Position numbers and translations under genes: made by a program. The notes under the pieces are model-generated. The model searched no databases and was not told where the DNA came from. It saw only the letters and a program-made list of their open reading frames with translations. This document shows, piece by piece, positions 1 to 8,386 of a DNA stretch of 26,651 nucleotides. The first letter of the stretch is position 1, and every line of letters begins with the position of its first letter. Origin of the DNA: a virus; the IMG/VR virus record IMGVR_UViG_3300033980_000247, positions 1-26,651 of that record. One strand, 5' to 3'.

Positions 1-230
1 AGTATCTCTATCTGACCCATATCCTCCACCCATCGCCACCCGTACCGGACGCTGTTCTTATGGTGATGCGGGAACTGCCCGATGCCGAACAATTTGTTTA
101 TGTCGCTCTGGTCCTCGCCCACATTGTACCGGCAGCTATCCGTGAACTCGACCTCGTAGCGCAGTGCGACGCAGTCGAACAGGATCGCGGGCATCCGCAG
201 CGGTGCATGTGTGCCTTTATTTATTATCAC
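1..230 (-). CDS. Partial conserved-looking phage protein, function unknown
   Basis: This reading frame stays open from a GTG at 230 to the window's left edge, giving about 76 residues of N-terminus. The GTG overlaps the TGA of the preceding gene in a GTGA junction, the same coupling style seen across this operon. An ATG at codon 13 is an alternative start. The visible part has several aromatic residues and a His-rich stretch (FPHHHKNS) followed by a Trp-rich segment (GWRWVED). I see no signal peptide or membrane segment. I do not recognise a function. Its place after the fibre and holin-like genes would suit a tail, lysis or accessory role, but that is position only. Confidence 0.6.
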   Translation of the reverse strand, partial: MIINKGTHAPLRMPAILFDCVALRYEVEFTDSCRYNVGEDQSDINKLFGIGQFPHHHKNSVRYGWRWVEDMGQIEI

Positions 231-445
231 TTGTCCTGCTTTTGGTTCATGGTGATTTCTATCTGCGTCAGTTTGTCCATGATGCGGTCCAGTTTCGCAT
301 AAATCTCGTCGTCCTGCTTCTCTACACTGGTCAGACGCAGGTCCAGCTCGCGGAGCTTTATTTGCATGTCCGTGTATATTTTGAACAGACCGATCGCGAA
401 GCCCAGCGTTTGAATGATAACGGTAAGCAACATCTCCTTCGTCAT
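227..445 (-). CDS. Small membrane protein with coiled coil, holin candidate
   Basis: A 72-residue protein. It has one hydrophobic segment at about residues 5-23, followed by a heptad-rich charged region (about 28-66) with regularly spaced Leu/Ile, which predicts a coiled coil. The start codon overlaps the stop of the preceding gene by 4 bp (ATGA), and its own TGA overlaps the next GTG. One transmembrane helix plus a cytoplasmic or periplasmic coiled coil, at the end of the tail-fibre genes, is the architecture and position of many small phage holin-like proteins. No lysis enzyme is visible in the window to confirm this. It could instead be a membrane-anchored accessory protein. Confidence 0.65.
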   Translation of the reverse strand: MTKEMLLTVIIQTLGFAIGLFKIYTDMQIKLRELDLRLTSVEKQDDEIYAKLDRIMDKLTQIEITMNQKQDK

Positions 446-843
446 ATCACCGTATATGTCGCGAAATTGAAATAGTAATCCGCTCCGTCGAACAAGAACG
501 TGATGACTGTCGTACCCGTGCCCGTCACGCTGCCCGACGCGCTAAATTTGCCGACGGGCAGATTGAGCGTGTAAGCTCCCTTTTTTATAAGGGTGTACAC
601 CATGCCCGCCACCGGGTTTGAAATTGTCAGCGTGCTGTTTACCGTCAGCGTTTTCTCCTGCAAAGAGGACAAAGAGCAGTCGTAATTCAGTGCCGCCATC
701 GTAACCTTTTGATCTATCCAGGGCACACTGTCGGCAACGTTCGCAAAGGTGTTCTGCACCTCCTGGCCCGTCCATTTATTTGTCCCCGTCGTGAAGGCGG
801 CGGTGTTCTCTGTTTTGAAAGTTGTCTTAGACTTATATGACAT
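442..843 (-). CDS. Putative tail fibre or virion surface protein
   Basis: A 133-residue protein rich in Thr, Ser, Gly and aromatic residues, with the alternating pattern of beta-structured virion proteins. The N-terminal half has a segment (TFANVADSVPWID) of the kind that recurs in phage tail-fibre N-termini. The C-terminal half has repeated short beta strands and the run GTGTTVITFLFDG. No catalytic motif is seen. The start abuts the stop of the Kelch-type protein by a single shared base, so the two are probably translated together. Position among adhesins suggests a fibre, fibre tip or receptor-binding accessory. Confidence 0.55.
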   Translation of the reverse strand: MSYKSKTTFKTENTAAFTTGTNKWTGQEVQNTFANVADSVPWIDQKVTMAALNYDCSLSSLQEKTLTVNSTLTISNPVAGMVYTLIKKGAYTLNLPVGKFSASGSVTGTGTTVITFLFDGADYYFNFATYTVI

Positions 844-1808
844 TACGATTCGGTTAAAATGTGATATTTCTTTGTAAGCGTCGTGCCGGGATCCCCGCTA
901 CCGCCGGAAGTGTGCAGCGATCCTGTGCTGGCGACCCATGCCGTCATGGCGTGCAAGTCGGTTATCGCAGACCCGGTCAGTTGTGTCCAGTCGATGCCGT
1001 TGGTGCTGTACCAAGTGTCCCCCAAGTTATCGCCTGGCGAACTTGTACCAAAAAACCCACCGATGACCCAGATCTTATCCTTCCAGACAATCGTCTGGTG
1101 ATATTGGCGACCACTGCCCGGGAAAACCCCCTCCTGCACCCATGTGATGCCGTCAGCAGAGGAAAATATCTCTTTCGGATATGTCCTGTTGGCAAGGCTT
1201 GTATCGTCGTAGATGCCGCCGCATATCTTCCAGATGCGCCCTTTGTAACTGACGCAGGATCCCCAAAGGTTGCCGCCCGTGAACGGCGTCGTCGCAATCT
1301 GCGTAAAACTCACGCAGTTGTCCGTCGATTTCAGGACATTGTCATACTTGCCGTCAATTATGTACCTGGTCTTTTGTCCGCCAATAATATAAAACGCTCC
1401 ATTGTGATATGTCGCGCCCATCATGTTCCGCACCCCGATGCCGCAATTAGATGCCTTTTGCGTCCAGGTCGTTCCGTTAAAGACCCAGCTGTCCGTCGCA
1501 GGAAAAAAGACGTCTCCGCCTACAACGTAAACGGTATCTGAAAGTACAAATGTCGCCGCCGTGTGACGTTCCGCAAACGGGAGGTCCGACTGCTTTGTCC
1601 ATGACGTGCCGCCGTTGGTGGACTTATAAAAGTCTTTAAGGCTGTCGCTGTTACCCTCCCATCCAAACGCGATAAAGTCGTTAGCGCCAATACTGAAACC
1701 AAACGACCCATCACGCTCGTCTGGGCGACCGCTCGGCGTCGTCTCGCTCCATGTGTACGTTTTTGGAGTGACAGATAGACCATTTTGAGATGCAAAAAGT
1801 TTCCTCAT
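843..1808 (-). CDS. Kelch/Asp-box beta-propeller protein, likely tail adhesin
   Basis: A 321-residue protein with the internal repeat pattern of a beta-propeller. Di-glycine Kelch-type strands occur (YVVGG, YIIGG, KICGG, WVIGG), each followed by a Trp-containing strand. Asp-box-like motifs (S-x-x-x-G-x-x-W) appear as STNGGTSW, SSADGITW and STNGIDW, with a degenerate copy STDNCVSF. Four to five blades are visible. No signal peptide is present, as expected for a virion protein assembled in the cytoplasm. The start overlaps the stop of the FN3 protein by 4 bp. Such propellers commonly bind glycans or proteins, so receptor recognition is the likely role. I see no complete sialidase active site. 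Confidence 0.7.
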   Translation of the reverse strand: MRKLFASQNGLSVTPKTYTWSETTPSGRPDERDGSFGFSIGANDFIAFGWEGNSDSLKDFYKSTNGGTSWTKQSDLPFAERHTAATFVLSDTVYVVGGDVFFPATDSWVFNGTTWTQKASNCGIGVRNMMGATYHNGAFYIIGGQKTRYIIDGKYDNVLKSTDNCVSFTQIATTPFTGGNLWGSCVSYKGRIWKICGGIYDDTSLANRTYPKEIFSSADGITWVQEGVFPGSGRQYHQTIVWKDKIWVIGGFFGTSSPGDNLGDTWYSTNGIDWTQLTGSAITDLHAMTAWVASTGSLHTSGGSGDPGTTLTKKYHILTES

Positions 1809-3010
1809 ACGTTACGGCTCAACGCTGTTTCAAAGGTTACGACTGCGTCGTTTAGGTTCGTGACGTTGGCATCGTTGAGGCCGTCACCCATAAAGGCGAA
1901 TGCGTACTCGATGCTCGCAAAGTATGTCGCCGTGCCGTCAATGTTTGACGCACCGATGTACATGTTGTAAGTTTCCGGGTTATTCTCGACGGTTGTGGTC
2001 GTGTTGGTCGTGCTGACCTGCGCGCCGTTGCGGTACATCTTTATGACGTTGTTCGCCGTACGGGATATCACGAGCAGCTTGTTAAACCCTGTGCGCGGGT
2101 TCTCAAGGACCCCCTCGTTGTATCCGCTGTTGGTGTTACTGCCCGCCGTACCGAACAGGCGATCCGCGCCGGACGCGTTGTAATATGTCAGACCCGTATC
2201 GATGCCGGACTTTTGCACGCCCATGAACACGCGGTACTCGCTCGCGGTCAATGTCGGGTTATCGCGAGAATACAGACCCACGGCACTGCTGAACTGCGTA
2301 AGGTTAGTGCGAGGAATGTACCCGGTATTAGCGTACCCGTCGGTGCCGTTAGGCTTTGCGCCCGTTGCTGCATGCGTCCATGTCCCGTTGAACGTAAGAT
2401 TGAACGTGCCCGGCTGCTTCAAATTCACAGCATGCGCGGAAGATGACCCGCCGACGAAAGGATAAATGGCATCCATCTTTGACCAAATCCCGTCAGATTT
2501 TAGTTTCGTGACGAGGTTGTTGATTGCGTTGGTGATTGTCGAGTCCGTGATGGCCGCAGCTGTCAGGAACGTCTGGGCATCGCTGTCGATGCTTGTTGTT
2601 GTCGCGTTTGCAATGACAGAATACTCGCTGTTGGAATATGTAACGCCGTCACCGATTGCTTTGAGGCGGTAATAATAGGCCGTCACGGCGTTAAGGCCCG
2701 TATGGCTGTACGATGTGCTGTTCGCTGCAATGGTGCCGCCTATCTGCGTCCATCCGGTGCTTCCGTTCGCGCTCCACTCCAGCAGGTAGCTGCTTTCATT
2801 GCTAACGTCCACCCATGTCAGATTGATGACATTCGATCCGTTAGGCGTTGCCGTCAGTACCGGCGTCGCAAGTTGTATCAATCCGCTTCCGACGTTGAGG
2901 TTGGACAGCTTTACTTTGTAATAGTTTCCGAGCCCATCATCCACCAGCACGAACCATGTATCGGTCGGGCTTGTCGATTCGTTGAACTCGTTGATCATTT
3001 TTTTGGGCAT
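1805..3010 (-). CDS. Tail fibre protein with FN3 and lectin-like (LamG/concanavalin) domains
   Basis: A 401-residue protein in three parts. A short N-terminal segment (about 1-45) is rich in Asn and Asp and resembles a virion attachment region. A fibronectin type III domain (about 48-138) shows the ordered motifs INLTW, YLLEWS and AYYYRLKA. A long C-terminal beta-rich region (about 195-400) resembles a LamG/concanavalin jelly roll. The start at 3010 (MPKK) is used here, but the ATG at 2998 follows a run of six A and may be the real one. FN3 plus a lectin-like fold is a common carbohydrate-binding design in tail fibres, so a host-glycan adhesin is inferred. Confidence 0.72.
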   Translation of the reverse strand: MPKKMINEFNESTSPTDTWFVLVDDGLGNYYKVKLSNLNVGSGLIQLATPVLTATPNGSNVINLTWVDVSNESSYLLEWSANGSTGWTQIGGTIAANSTSYSHTGLNAVTAYYYRLKAIGDGVTYSNSEYSVIANATTTSIDSDAQTFLTAAAITDSTITNAINNLVTKLKSDGIWSKMDAIYPFVGGSSSAHAVNLKQPGTFNLTFNGTWTHAATGAKPNGTDGYANTGYIPRTNLTQFSSAVGLYSRDNPTLTASEYRVFMGVQKSGIDTGLTYYNASGADRLFGTAGSNTNSGYNEGVLENPRTGFNKLLVISRTANNVIKMYRNGAQVSTTNTTTTVENNPETYNMYIGASNIDGTATYFASIEYAFAFMGDGLNDANVTNLNDAVVTFETALSRNV

Positions 3011-3013
3011 GCG

Positions 3014-3562
3014 CTATGTATTAAAGTCGTTAGCCTCGAAGTCAGCTGCGACAAAATCGCTGAACTGCTGCGGGTTGTAAGCAAGTAAATTTCCGTTATT
3101 GTCCACGATATCAACGTCGAGGTTATCCGCCACCAAATATACAATATTCTCGGGCTTGCCGGATATGGTCAGACTGAAACTAAAGTTCGCAAACTGCCCG
3201 ACAGTGCCGGTTATATTGATATCATCAATGATGCAGTCCGCTTCGTATGTTACCTCTTTGTTGATATCATCTGTAATTTTGTACCGCGCGAACACGCTCT
3301 CACGGGCGTGCTGCTTTTCCACCAGATCAAAAATGCTGTAAAGTTCTGTTCCGGTTGAAAGCTTTGCGACACCTTGGCCTTGTATCTGGCCGGTCAGTCT
3401 GCCGTAGATAAATTTCCTCCATTCACCGGAGGAATAAGGCGCGAGCTCGATTTTGTCGGCGGTCGTTGTAACGCTCACATTACTGCTGCACGCGACAGGA
3501 TAAAGCTGAACCCCTATTTTCAGATAAAGGACAAAGTCCTTCCCTTTAATTTCATTACTCAT
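3014..3562 (-). CDS. Second tail-tube-like protein of the tail tip region
   Basis: A 182-residue protein starting at MSNEIKGKD (3562). A longer frame back to 3625 exists but lies wholly inside the previous gene and has an unnatural N-terminus. The 8-bp overlap with the tail-tip gene supports the shorter start. Residues near the N-terminus (KDFVLYLKIG, then YPVACSSNVSV) and the middle (EWRKFIYGRLTGQIQGQG) resemble the beta-sandwich of TP901-1-type major tail proteins. A separate tail tube candidate is encoded at 7943-8386, so this one is probably a tail-tip or fibre-anchoring paralogue using the same fold. Fold assignment is by eye. Confidence 0.6.
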   Translation of the reverse strand: MSNEIKGKDFVLYLKIGVQLYPVACSSNVSVTTTADKIELAPYSSGEWRKFIYGRLTGQIQGQGVAKLSTGTELYSIFDLVEKQHARESVFARYKITDDINKEVTYEADCIIDDINITGTVGQFANFSFSLTISGKPENIVYLVADNLDVDIVDNNGNLLAYNPQQFSDFVAADFEANDFNT

Positions 3563-5570
3563 AGTAAAAATCAAATGAGTGAACATCGTCGACGCCCGGG
3601 TCATTGCTCGGGACTGTCGTGTCAAAAATCTCCGTCAGCGAGGCGGTCCATGTCGCGCTCATAAAATCGATCTCCTTAATGTTGGAGATCCCGTAAACTT
3701 TTGTAGGTGCGTCATCGGCAAAGATAACCGTATTAATCAGCCCGATCGGGTACTTTGTCCCGGCAATGTCCCACGTAAGGCCGTAAAGATTGACATCAAG
3801 CAGCGTCTTATAGGACCTATTCATGAACCACTTTGCCAGTGCGTTTTGACGCTTGAACGTCAGCCGCTCGCTGTCATGGTCACGCCGGAACCAGCGATCG
3901 CCCGTGAGCGTGATGCCATCGGACTTATAGATTGCGCCCTTGTAGGTGTGCGTCTCCGCATCGTCCAGGTACACTGTCTCCGTGAATGTCTTGCTTATGT
4001 CTTTTGAAATTGTGTAGCGGTCATAGTCGCCTTTTACAAGTCCGCGCCGGAGGTTCTTTATTGACGGCTTGACGTCAAAACTGAAATCTTTGACATACCG
4101 GTAAAGCGCGCCAAGATTTGAATAATCATGCACCAGGTACACATGTATGTACCCCGCCACTGGTGTGCCGCCGATCGCCTCGCTGTTAAACTCTTCCCAG
4201 TCCACGCCACTCGTCGAGCGGGCGACGGTGCAGGCGGGTATCAGGGCCCAGGATGTAATCTCGCTCCATGTCCTGCTCGCGCTGTTGTACCCGTATGTTT
4301 TTGCATCGTTGCCGAAGAGGAACACAAAGGCCACTACGTCGGCCGCGGCCGTGATGTTGGCGTCATTGCGGTGCTGGAAACTTATGTCGATATAATCATT
4401 GTCCTCGACGTACACTTTGCAGGATTTCATCCAGCTGTCAGTTGTCGGCTGCGGGACAAGCGCGACAAAATCATCGTCCGGCAAACTGCGGGCCGTGCTT
4501 GCATATCTCCGCCATCTCTCAAGATTGTCCGTAATGTTGGTCGGTGTATTGGGCGTTGCGCCTTTCTGCCATGTCCAGTCATCGACGCTGAATGCGTCAA
4601 ACTCGACCCCCAAAATGCTGAACTCACGCAGCTTTGCGCCCGCCTGGAAGCTCTCATTACAAACCACCTGGGCGAACTTGTCCCAGTTGAAGCGGATGGT
4701 CGTCTGCTTCGACGGCTTCCGGAACGATTTTATCATCTCCGGCATGATGGGCTTCACGCTCTCATTCTCGCCGACCATGATATCGTAACGGGTCTGCGAG
4801 CTTGTCCGGTTGCCGACTGTCGGCCGATCGTTGTTAATAACGTTGAGCGTCTGCGATGGGTCGATGAACATCTCCGGAATACGCACAATCCACCATTCCC
4901 CGCGGTACTGGAAAACAGTCTGACACCATGCGCTGTTGATTTTCTCGAGAACTGTGTAACTATCGTCGAACTGATTGACGGACTGCTCAAATGTCCGCGC
5001 ATCGATCTTGCACTGATCCAGACCCGTTGAAAGGAACGTCGTCGTCATGCCCTCATAAAACAGATTGCTGATGACATGCGACCGGAAACTTTGGTATTTA
5101 CTTTTGTCCCCAGCATAGGCGATGAGGTTAAGCGGCGTAAATGTGCCGACAAGCTGCTCGCCCGCGGTGCTTTGTAGTTGTATGTTTTTCAGGCGTCCGA
5201 TGCCCTCATCTGCGCGCAGTATGATGACGTGCTCCTGATCTATCCAGTTCTCGCTAATATCCTCCTGCGAAATGAACCCATACCAGTACGCCGTCCACGG
5301 ACCGAAATCGAACCGGACCGTGATGTCGTCATCGTTGTCGGATAAAAAATCCTCTATCGTGACGGACCCGTCCGTGACGATCTCGATGGTCGCCTGCTGC
5401 GGCCGGACAGGCTTGAAAATATCATTATCAGAATTGAACTCACCCAATACGAACGGCCTGGTACTGCCTTGTAAAAGTATCACATCGCCAGAATACCCGG
5501 TGACATCAAAGTCAAGACGGCAATCATACCCCTCGACATTCTGAAAATCCATCCGGTACTTTATGCCCAT
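3555..5570 (-). CDS. Large tail-tip / baseplate protein (Dit/Tal-like position)
   Basis: A 671-residue protein directly after the tape measure gene, joined by a TAATG overlap. In siphoviruses this position holds the distal tail and tail-associated baseplate proteins. The N-terminal 150 residues are beta-rich, with WTAYWYGFISQED and HVIILRADEGIGRLK segments typical of tail-tip proteins of Bacteroidota prophages as I recall them. The remainder is beta-structured with many aromatic residues. No peptidase or glycosidase motif was recognised. The likely role is to close the tail tube and anchor the adhesins encoded downstream. Confidence 0.7.
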   Translation of the reverse strand: MGIKYRMDFQNVEGYDCRLDFDVTGYSGDVILLQGSTRPFVLGEFNSDNDIFKPVRPQQATIEIVTDGSVTIEDFLSDNDDDITVRFDFGPWTAYWYGFISQEDISENWIDQEHVIILRADEGIGRLKNIQLQSTAGEQLVGTFTPLNLIAYAGDKSKYQSFRSHVISNLFYEGMTTTFLSTGLDQCKIDARTFEQSVNQFDDSYTVLEKINSAWCQTVFQYRGEWWIVRIPEMFIDPSQTLNVINNDRPTVGNRTSSQTRYDIMVGENESVKPIMPEMIKSFRKPSKQTTIRFNWDKFAQVVCNESFQAGAKLREFSILGVEFDAFSVDDWTWQKGATPNTPTNITDNLERWRRYASTARSLPDDDFVALVPQPTTDSWMKSCKVYVEDNDYIDISFQHRNDANITAAADVVAFVFLFGNDAKTYGYNSASRTWSEITSWALIPACTVARSTSGVDWEEFNSEAIGGTPVAGYIHVYLVHDYSNLGALYRYVKDFSFDVKPSIKNLRRGLVKGDYDRYTISKDISKTFTETVYLDDAETHTYKGAIYKSDGITLTGDRWFRRDHDSERLTFKRQNALAKWFMNRSYKTLLDVNLYGLTWDIAGTKYPIGLINTVIFADDAPTKVYGISNIKEIDFMSATWTASLTEIFDTTVPSNDPGVDDVHSFDFYYE

Positions 5571-7276
5571 TAGCCTACCCTCCCGATTCGTGAATTAGTG
5601 TTATTGAGCACCCCGACAAGGTCCGGGCCGCGCTGTACGAAAACCACCTGGCCCGACAGCTGCATGCCACCCTGGCCCATGTTGCCGCCGCCAAATGTGG
5701 GCGCGGAGCTGCGGCCAAGTTGGAACAGCGACCCGATGCCAGATCCACCGCCACCACCCAGCAGCCCCTTGAACACCGACCCGAATGAAGCGGCCCCCGC
5801 GGCCGTGCCGCCTGAAATTATGGTTAATATACCGGCAAGGATTGCGGCCTTTGCTATCGTTGCGACAAGTTGAATGATAAGCCTTTTCAATGCGCCACCG
5901 AGTGCTTGAAAAACATTCTGACCGTTCTCGAGTGCTCCGAAAACAGCATCCACGGCGGGCGCAACGATGCCGTTGAGTGTTGCGGCCAGTGTGTTTAGTT
6001 GCTCTGCGCTAAATGTGTCTTTTATCTTTGCCTTGAAAGCGTCAAAGGTTGCAAGCGCGGCCGCTGGTATCGTCGGAACGATGGGCACCTGTACGACCGG
6101 GTTCGCTAATTTGAACGCGTTATTGATATCTCTGTCGGCCTGCTCATTGCTGACCCCGAGCTTTGCAGCGTCGGGCACGACGGCCACCTTAACGACAGGC
6201 TTCGCTGTCCGGGTCTGACCCAGTGAACGAGTGACCTTGTTGTTCGCATCCGCGAGATTCTTTGTCGATTCAGCTGCGGCGTTAATAGGCGCGGTGATCT
6301 GGTTGTACCTGTCGATGCTTTTCCCGATCTCTGTATTCAGATCCTTTGTCCGGCCCAGCAGCGCGTTCACGACTTGCTCCTGCTTTCTGACTGCGTCAGT
6401 TGCCGCCACTATGTCCCGCGTGTCCACGGTTGCCGCGAGGCCGACAATCCTCTGCGGTGCCGCCTTTGCGGTCGCGAGTTGATCTTTTAATTTTGCCAGA
6501 AGCGTCTGCTGCTCGCTTAATTGTACGTTGGTCGCGCCGATCTGCTGCTCAAACCCTTTGATGATGGCACTCTGGATGATGGCATCTTTGTAAGCGGTCA
6601 CGGCGGTCGTCAGCCCTGTAACCTTGCCTTTCTCAATGTCAAGATTCCCAAAATAATCCTTACTGATTTTTTTCAGGTCATTGAGCGCGTTGTTACGCTC
6701 GAGATAGCTTTTTGTCTGGTCCTGCACAATCCCGACAAGCGCGTCGATCTTTGCCAGTTGCCCGGCCGCGCCTGCGGTCTCTTCCGCGACTATCTGCTGT
6801 GATGTCCGGAGCTCCTCATTGAACTTTTCGTAAGATTTCGCGGCCTTCGCGGTTTCCGCTGCCAGTTGGGTATTATTGGCTGTCAGCGCGTCAATCGCAG
6901 CCCCAAGACTGCCGTATTTCTGCACGGCGACAGTGACGGCCGATGACACTAAAGAAAAGCCAAGCAGGAGCCCCGTAGGCCCTAACAATGACGAGCCGAG
7001 AGCTTTAAGTGCACCACCCACGCCGCCGCTTTCTTTGGATAGCGACTGAAAGCTTTGAATCAACGGCTCGATGTTGTTGCCTATCGCTATAAAGCCAAAA
7101 GGCGCGTCAGATGCGACACGCCCCAAGTTCTGTAATGCAGTCCCCGCTTTGTTGGATGCAGCGGTCAACGGCTTTGTCGCCTGCTCCAGCTGTTTGATGG
7201 ATTTCTCGGCCCTGTCAAGCCCCCGCTCAAGTGGAGCAGTGTCTACCCCGGCCGTTATTTTAAGCGTTGCGTCCAT
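5570..7276 (-). CDS. Tape measure protein (short)
   Basis: A 568-residue Ala/Thr/Lys/Gln-rich protein with long helical, coiled-coil-like stretches (about 1-60 and 130-340). Two hydrophobic segments are seen, near residues 88-110 (LLGPTGLLLGFSLVSSA) and about 465-500, followed by a Gly-rich C-terminus. This pattern and the position directly after the chaperone frameshift pair identify the tail length ruler. At roughly 1.5 angstrom per residue the length would predict a tail of about 85 nm, short to medium for a siphovirus. The start overlaps the end of the frameshifted chaperone by 17 bp. No lytic transglycosylase or peptidase domain is seen. Confidence 0.88.
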   Translation of the reverse strand: MDATLKITAGVDTAPLERGLDRAEKSIKQLEQATKPLTAASNKAGTALQNLGRVASDAPFGFIAIGNNIEPLIQSFQSLSKESGGVGGALKALGSSLLGPTGLLLGFSLVSSAVTVAVQKYGSLGAAIDALTANNTQLAAETAKAAKSYEKFNEELRTSQQIVAEETAGAAGQLAKIDALVGIVQDQTKSYLERNNALNDLKKISKDYFGNLDIEKGKVTGLTTAVTAYKDAIIQSAIIKGFEQQIGATNVQLSEQQTLLAKLKDQLATAKAAPQRIVGLAATVDTRDIVAATDAVRKQEQVVNALLGRTKDLNTEIGKSIDRYNQITAPINAAAESTKNLADANNKVTRSLGQTRTAKPVVKVAVVPDAAKLGVSNEQADRDINNAFKLANPVVQVPIVPTIPAAALATFDAFKAKIKDTFSAEQLNTLAATLNGIVAPAVDAVFGALENGQNVFQALGGALKRLIIQLVATIAKAAILAGILTIISGGTAAGAASFGSVFKGLLGGGGGSGIGSLFQLGRSSAPTFGGGNMGQGGMQLSGQVVFVQRGPDLVGVLNNTNSRIGRVG

Positions 7277-7930
7277 CCTGTTCCATCTTTAACTTTTCAA
7301 ATATTGCCGCTATATCATCCTCATTCATTTGTCCCTTTACCTCGTCTCCAGGCAGTTGCCAAAGGTCCTCCGGCGTTTTTGGGCTTTTCTTAGGATCGCC
7401 CCACATTTTCGCCATCATGAACATAAGTAAGCGTGTTTGCCGGTACTGATTAACCACCCTGTCGGCATACCCCGATATTATCAGGCTCACCTCCCGGAAC
7501 GTCATCGCGTCGTACCCGCTTGCTCCTATTTCTCCGGTGACGTAGGCGCGGAGGTCGTCCCATCCTTGCTCACTTGTGAGGTGGAACTTTTTTTTTCGTC
7601 CTGCTCCGCCTCCTTCTCCGCCGCGCCTTTTATTACCCGACTATTGTAAAACGTCTCCGCAATCTTTTGGAACACCTCCGTATTGGTCACGTTTTCATCC
7701 ACCCAGTCGCAGACATCCTCAAATGTGAAATCAGGATCCTCTCGCTTTACATAGCAGTTATTAAACAAACCCCAGTACACGATGACCGGTATCAGTGCCA
7801 CGTCCACATTCTGCCCAAGTTGCAAGCCGAGCTTTTGGCTTTCAAGGGTTATCTGTTGCACGGCAAGCATGCCGAACTTTAGCCCGCGCTTTTTACCCAG
7901 ACAATCAATCTGGATATATCCGTTAGTCAT
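7260..7930 (-). CDS. Tail assembly chaperone, -1 frameshift fusion product (gpGT analogue)
   Basis: Reading from 7930 in frame 0 to the A9 run (7588-7596) and then shifting -1 gives an open frame that ends at 7260, with no stop in between. The product is 114 frame-0 residues plus 109 shifted residues, 223 in all. The shifted stretch before the internal ATG at 7505 reads as natural protein (for example GWDDLRAYVTGE) and runs straight into MTFREVSLIISGY. The downstream part is therefore a fusion domain, not a separately started gene. In lambda the equivalent gpGT recruits tail tube subunits to the tape measure protein. The fusion overlaps the tape measure start by 17 bp. Confidence 0.82.
7526..7930 (-). 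CDS. Tail assembly chaperone, unshifted product (gpG analogue)
   Basis: A 134-residue protein, the frame-0 product. The N-terminal 100 residues form a compact mixed helical domain (LGKKRGLKFGMLAVQQITLE and FTFEDVCDWVDE are visible). The last about 30 residues are a low-complexity Lys/Glu/Ser/Thr/Pro tail, as expected when the codons chiefly serve the other frame. It lies between the tail tube gene and the tape measure gene, the conserved chaperone position in long-tailed phages. Both the short and the fused product are normally needed for tail assembly. Confidence 0.83.
   Translation of the reverse strand: MTNGYIQIDCLGKKRGLKFGMLAVQQITLESQKLGLQLGQNVDVALIPVIVYWGLFNNCYVKREDPDFTFEDVCDWVDENVTNTEVFQKIAETFYNSRVIKGAAEKEAEQDEKKSSTSQVSKDGTTSAPTSPEK
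7588..7596 (-). promoter_or_regulatory. Slippery site for programmed -1 frameshift
   Basis: A run of nine A on the coding strand lies at frame-0 codons 112-115 (GAA AAA AAA AGT). It contains an A AAA AAA slippery heptamer. Slipping back one base opens a frame of 109 codons to 7260, whereas frame 0 ends only 20 codons later at 7526. Position, direction of shift and frame content all match the tail chaperone frameshift of lambda-like phages. Confidence 0.82.
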
Positions 7931-7942
7931 GTAAATGGTTTG

Positions 7943-8386
7943 TTATGGTTGTACGACGACGAGCGTGCCGGTGGACTGCAGGGTGCCGGAGAAATTGATG
8001 TAAGCACCGCCGCTGGCGTCCTGGTTGAGCGTCAGATCGGTGAAATACGCCTCGCTTTCATGGTAGTACACTGTACCCACCGATGACCCGGGGATTGTCG
8101 GGTTCCTGAAACGCACTTTCACTTTTGTACCGGCGTTGATGCAAGTCAGACAATCTTTGTACGATATGCTGCTCCCACCAGGTGCGCTTTCGCAGATGGC
8201 GTCAAAATCGAAGCTGAACCCAGGCGTTCCGACGCTTGTCAGCTTGCCGCAGTTGGTCTCCTCCTCGCTCACGCTCGCGGTCGTATTTACCGATGAGGTA
8301 CGCAGACAGACGAGCGTCTTATAAGCTGAGCCCGCTCCGGTCACATCGATCTCGATGTTTTGTAAATTACCAGCAATTTGTGCCAT
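7943..8386 (-). CDS. Major tail tube protein
   Basis: A 147-residue Gly/Ser/Thr-rich, beta-structured protein placed between the tail terminator and the tail assembly chaperones, which is the standard place of the major tail protein. Features include an N-terminal MAQIAGNLQNIEIDV, several short beta strands and a C-terminal stretch reading AYINFSGTLQSTGTLVV. It starts immediately after the tail terminator stop. The assignment is mainly by synteny and size; the only competing candidate is the second tube-like protein at 3014-3562, which sits in the tail-tip region. Confidence 0.72.
   Translation of the reverse strand: MAQIAGNLQNIEIDVTGAGSAYKTLVCLRTSSVNTTASVSEEETNCGKLTSVGTPGFSFDFDAICESAPGGSSISYKDCLTCINAGTKVKVRFRNPTIPGSSVGTVYYHESEAYFTDLTLNQDASGGAYINFSGTLQSTGTLVVVQP

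Noticed and set aside
977-1297. 106-codon minus-strand frame inside the Kelch-type gene
   Set aside because: It is in another frame of a clear beta-propeller gene and has an Arg/Ser/Ala-rich composition typical of shadows. The frames at 542-775, 1520-1795, 4427-4657, 4754-5002 and 16778-17080 were rejected for the same reason.
3563-3625. N-terminal extension of the second tube-like protein
   Set aside because: It is a shadow of the tail-tip gene's 3' end; the start at 3562 gives an 8-bp overlap and a natural N-terminus.
4128-5030. A 300-codon open frame on the plus strand
   Set aside because: It is wholly antisense to the tail-tip gene, its translation is Cys/His/Arg-rich and unnatural, and no other plus-strand gene exists. 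The same reasoning removes the other plus-strand frames, such as 861-1541 and 9742-10425.
7260-7505. Independent 81-residue gene between the chaperone and tape measure genes
   Set aside because: The frame continues upstream of the ATG at 7505 without a stop to the A9 slippery run, and the upstream codons read as protein. It is better explained as the shifted part of the chaperone fusion.
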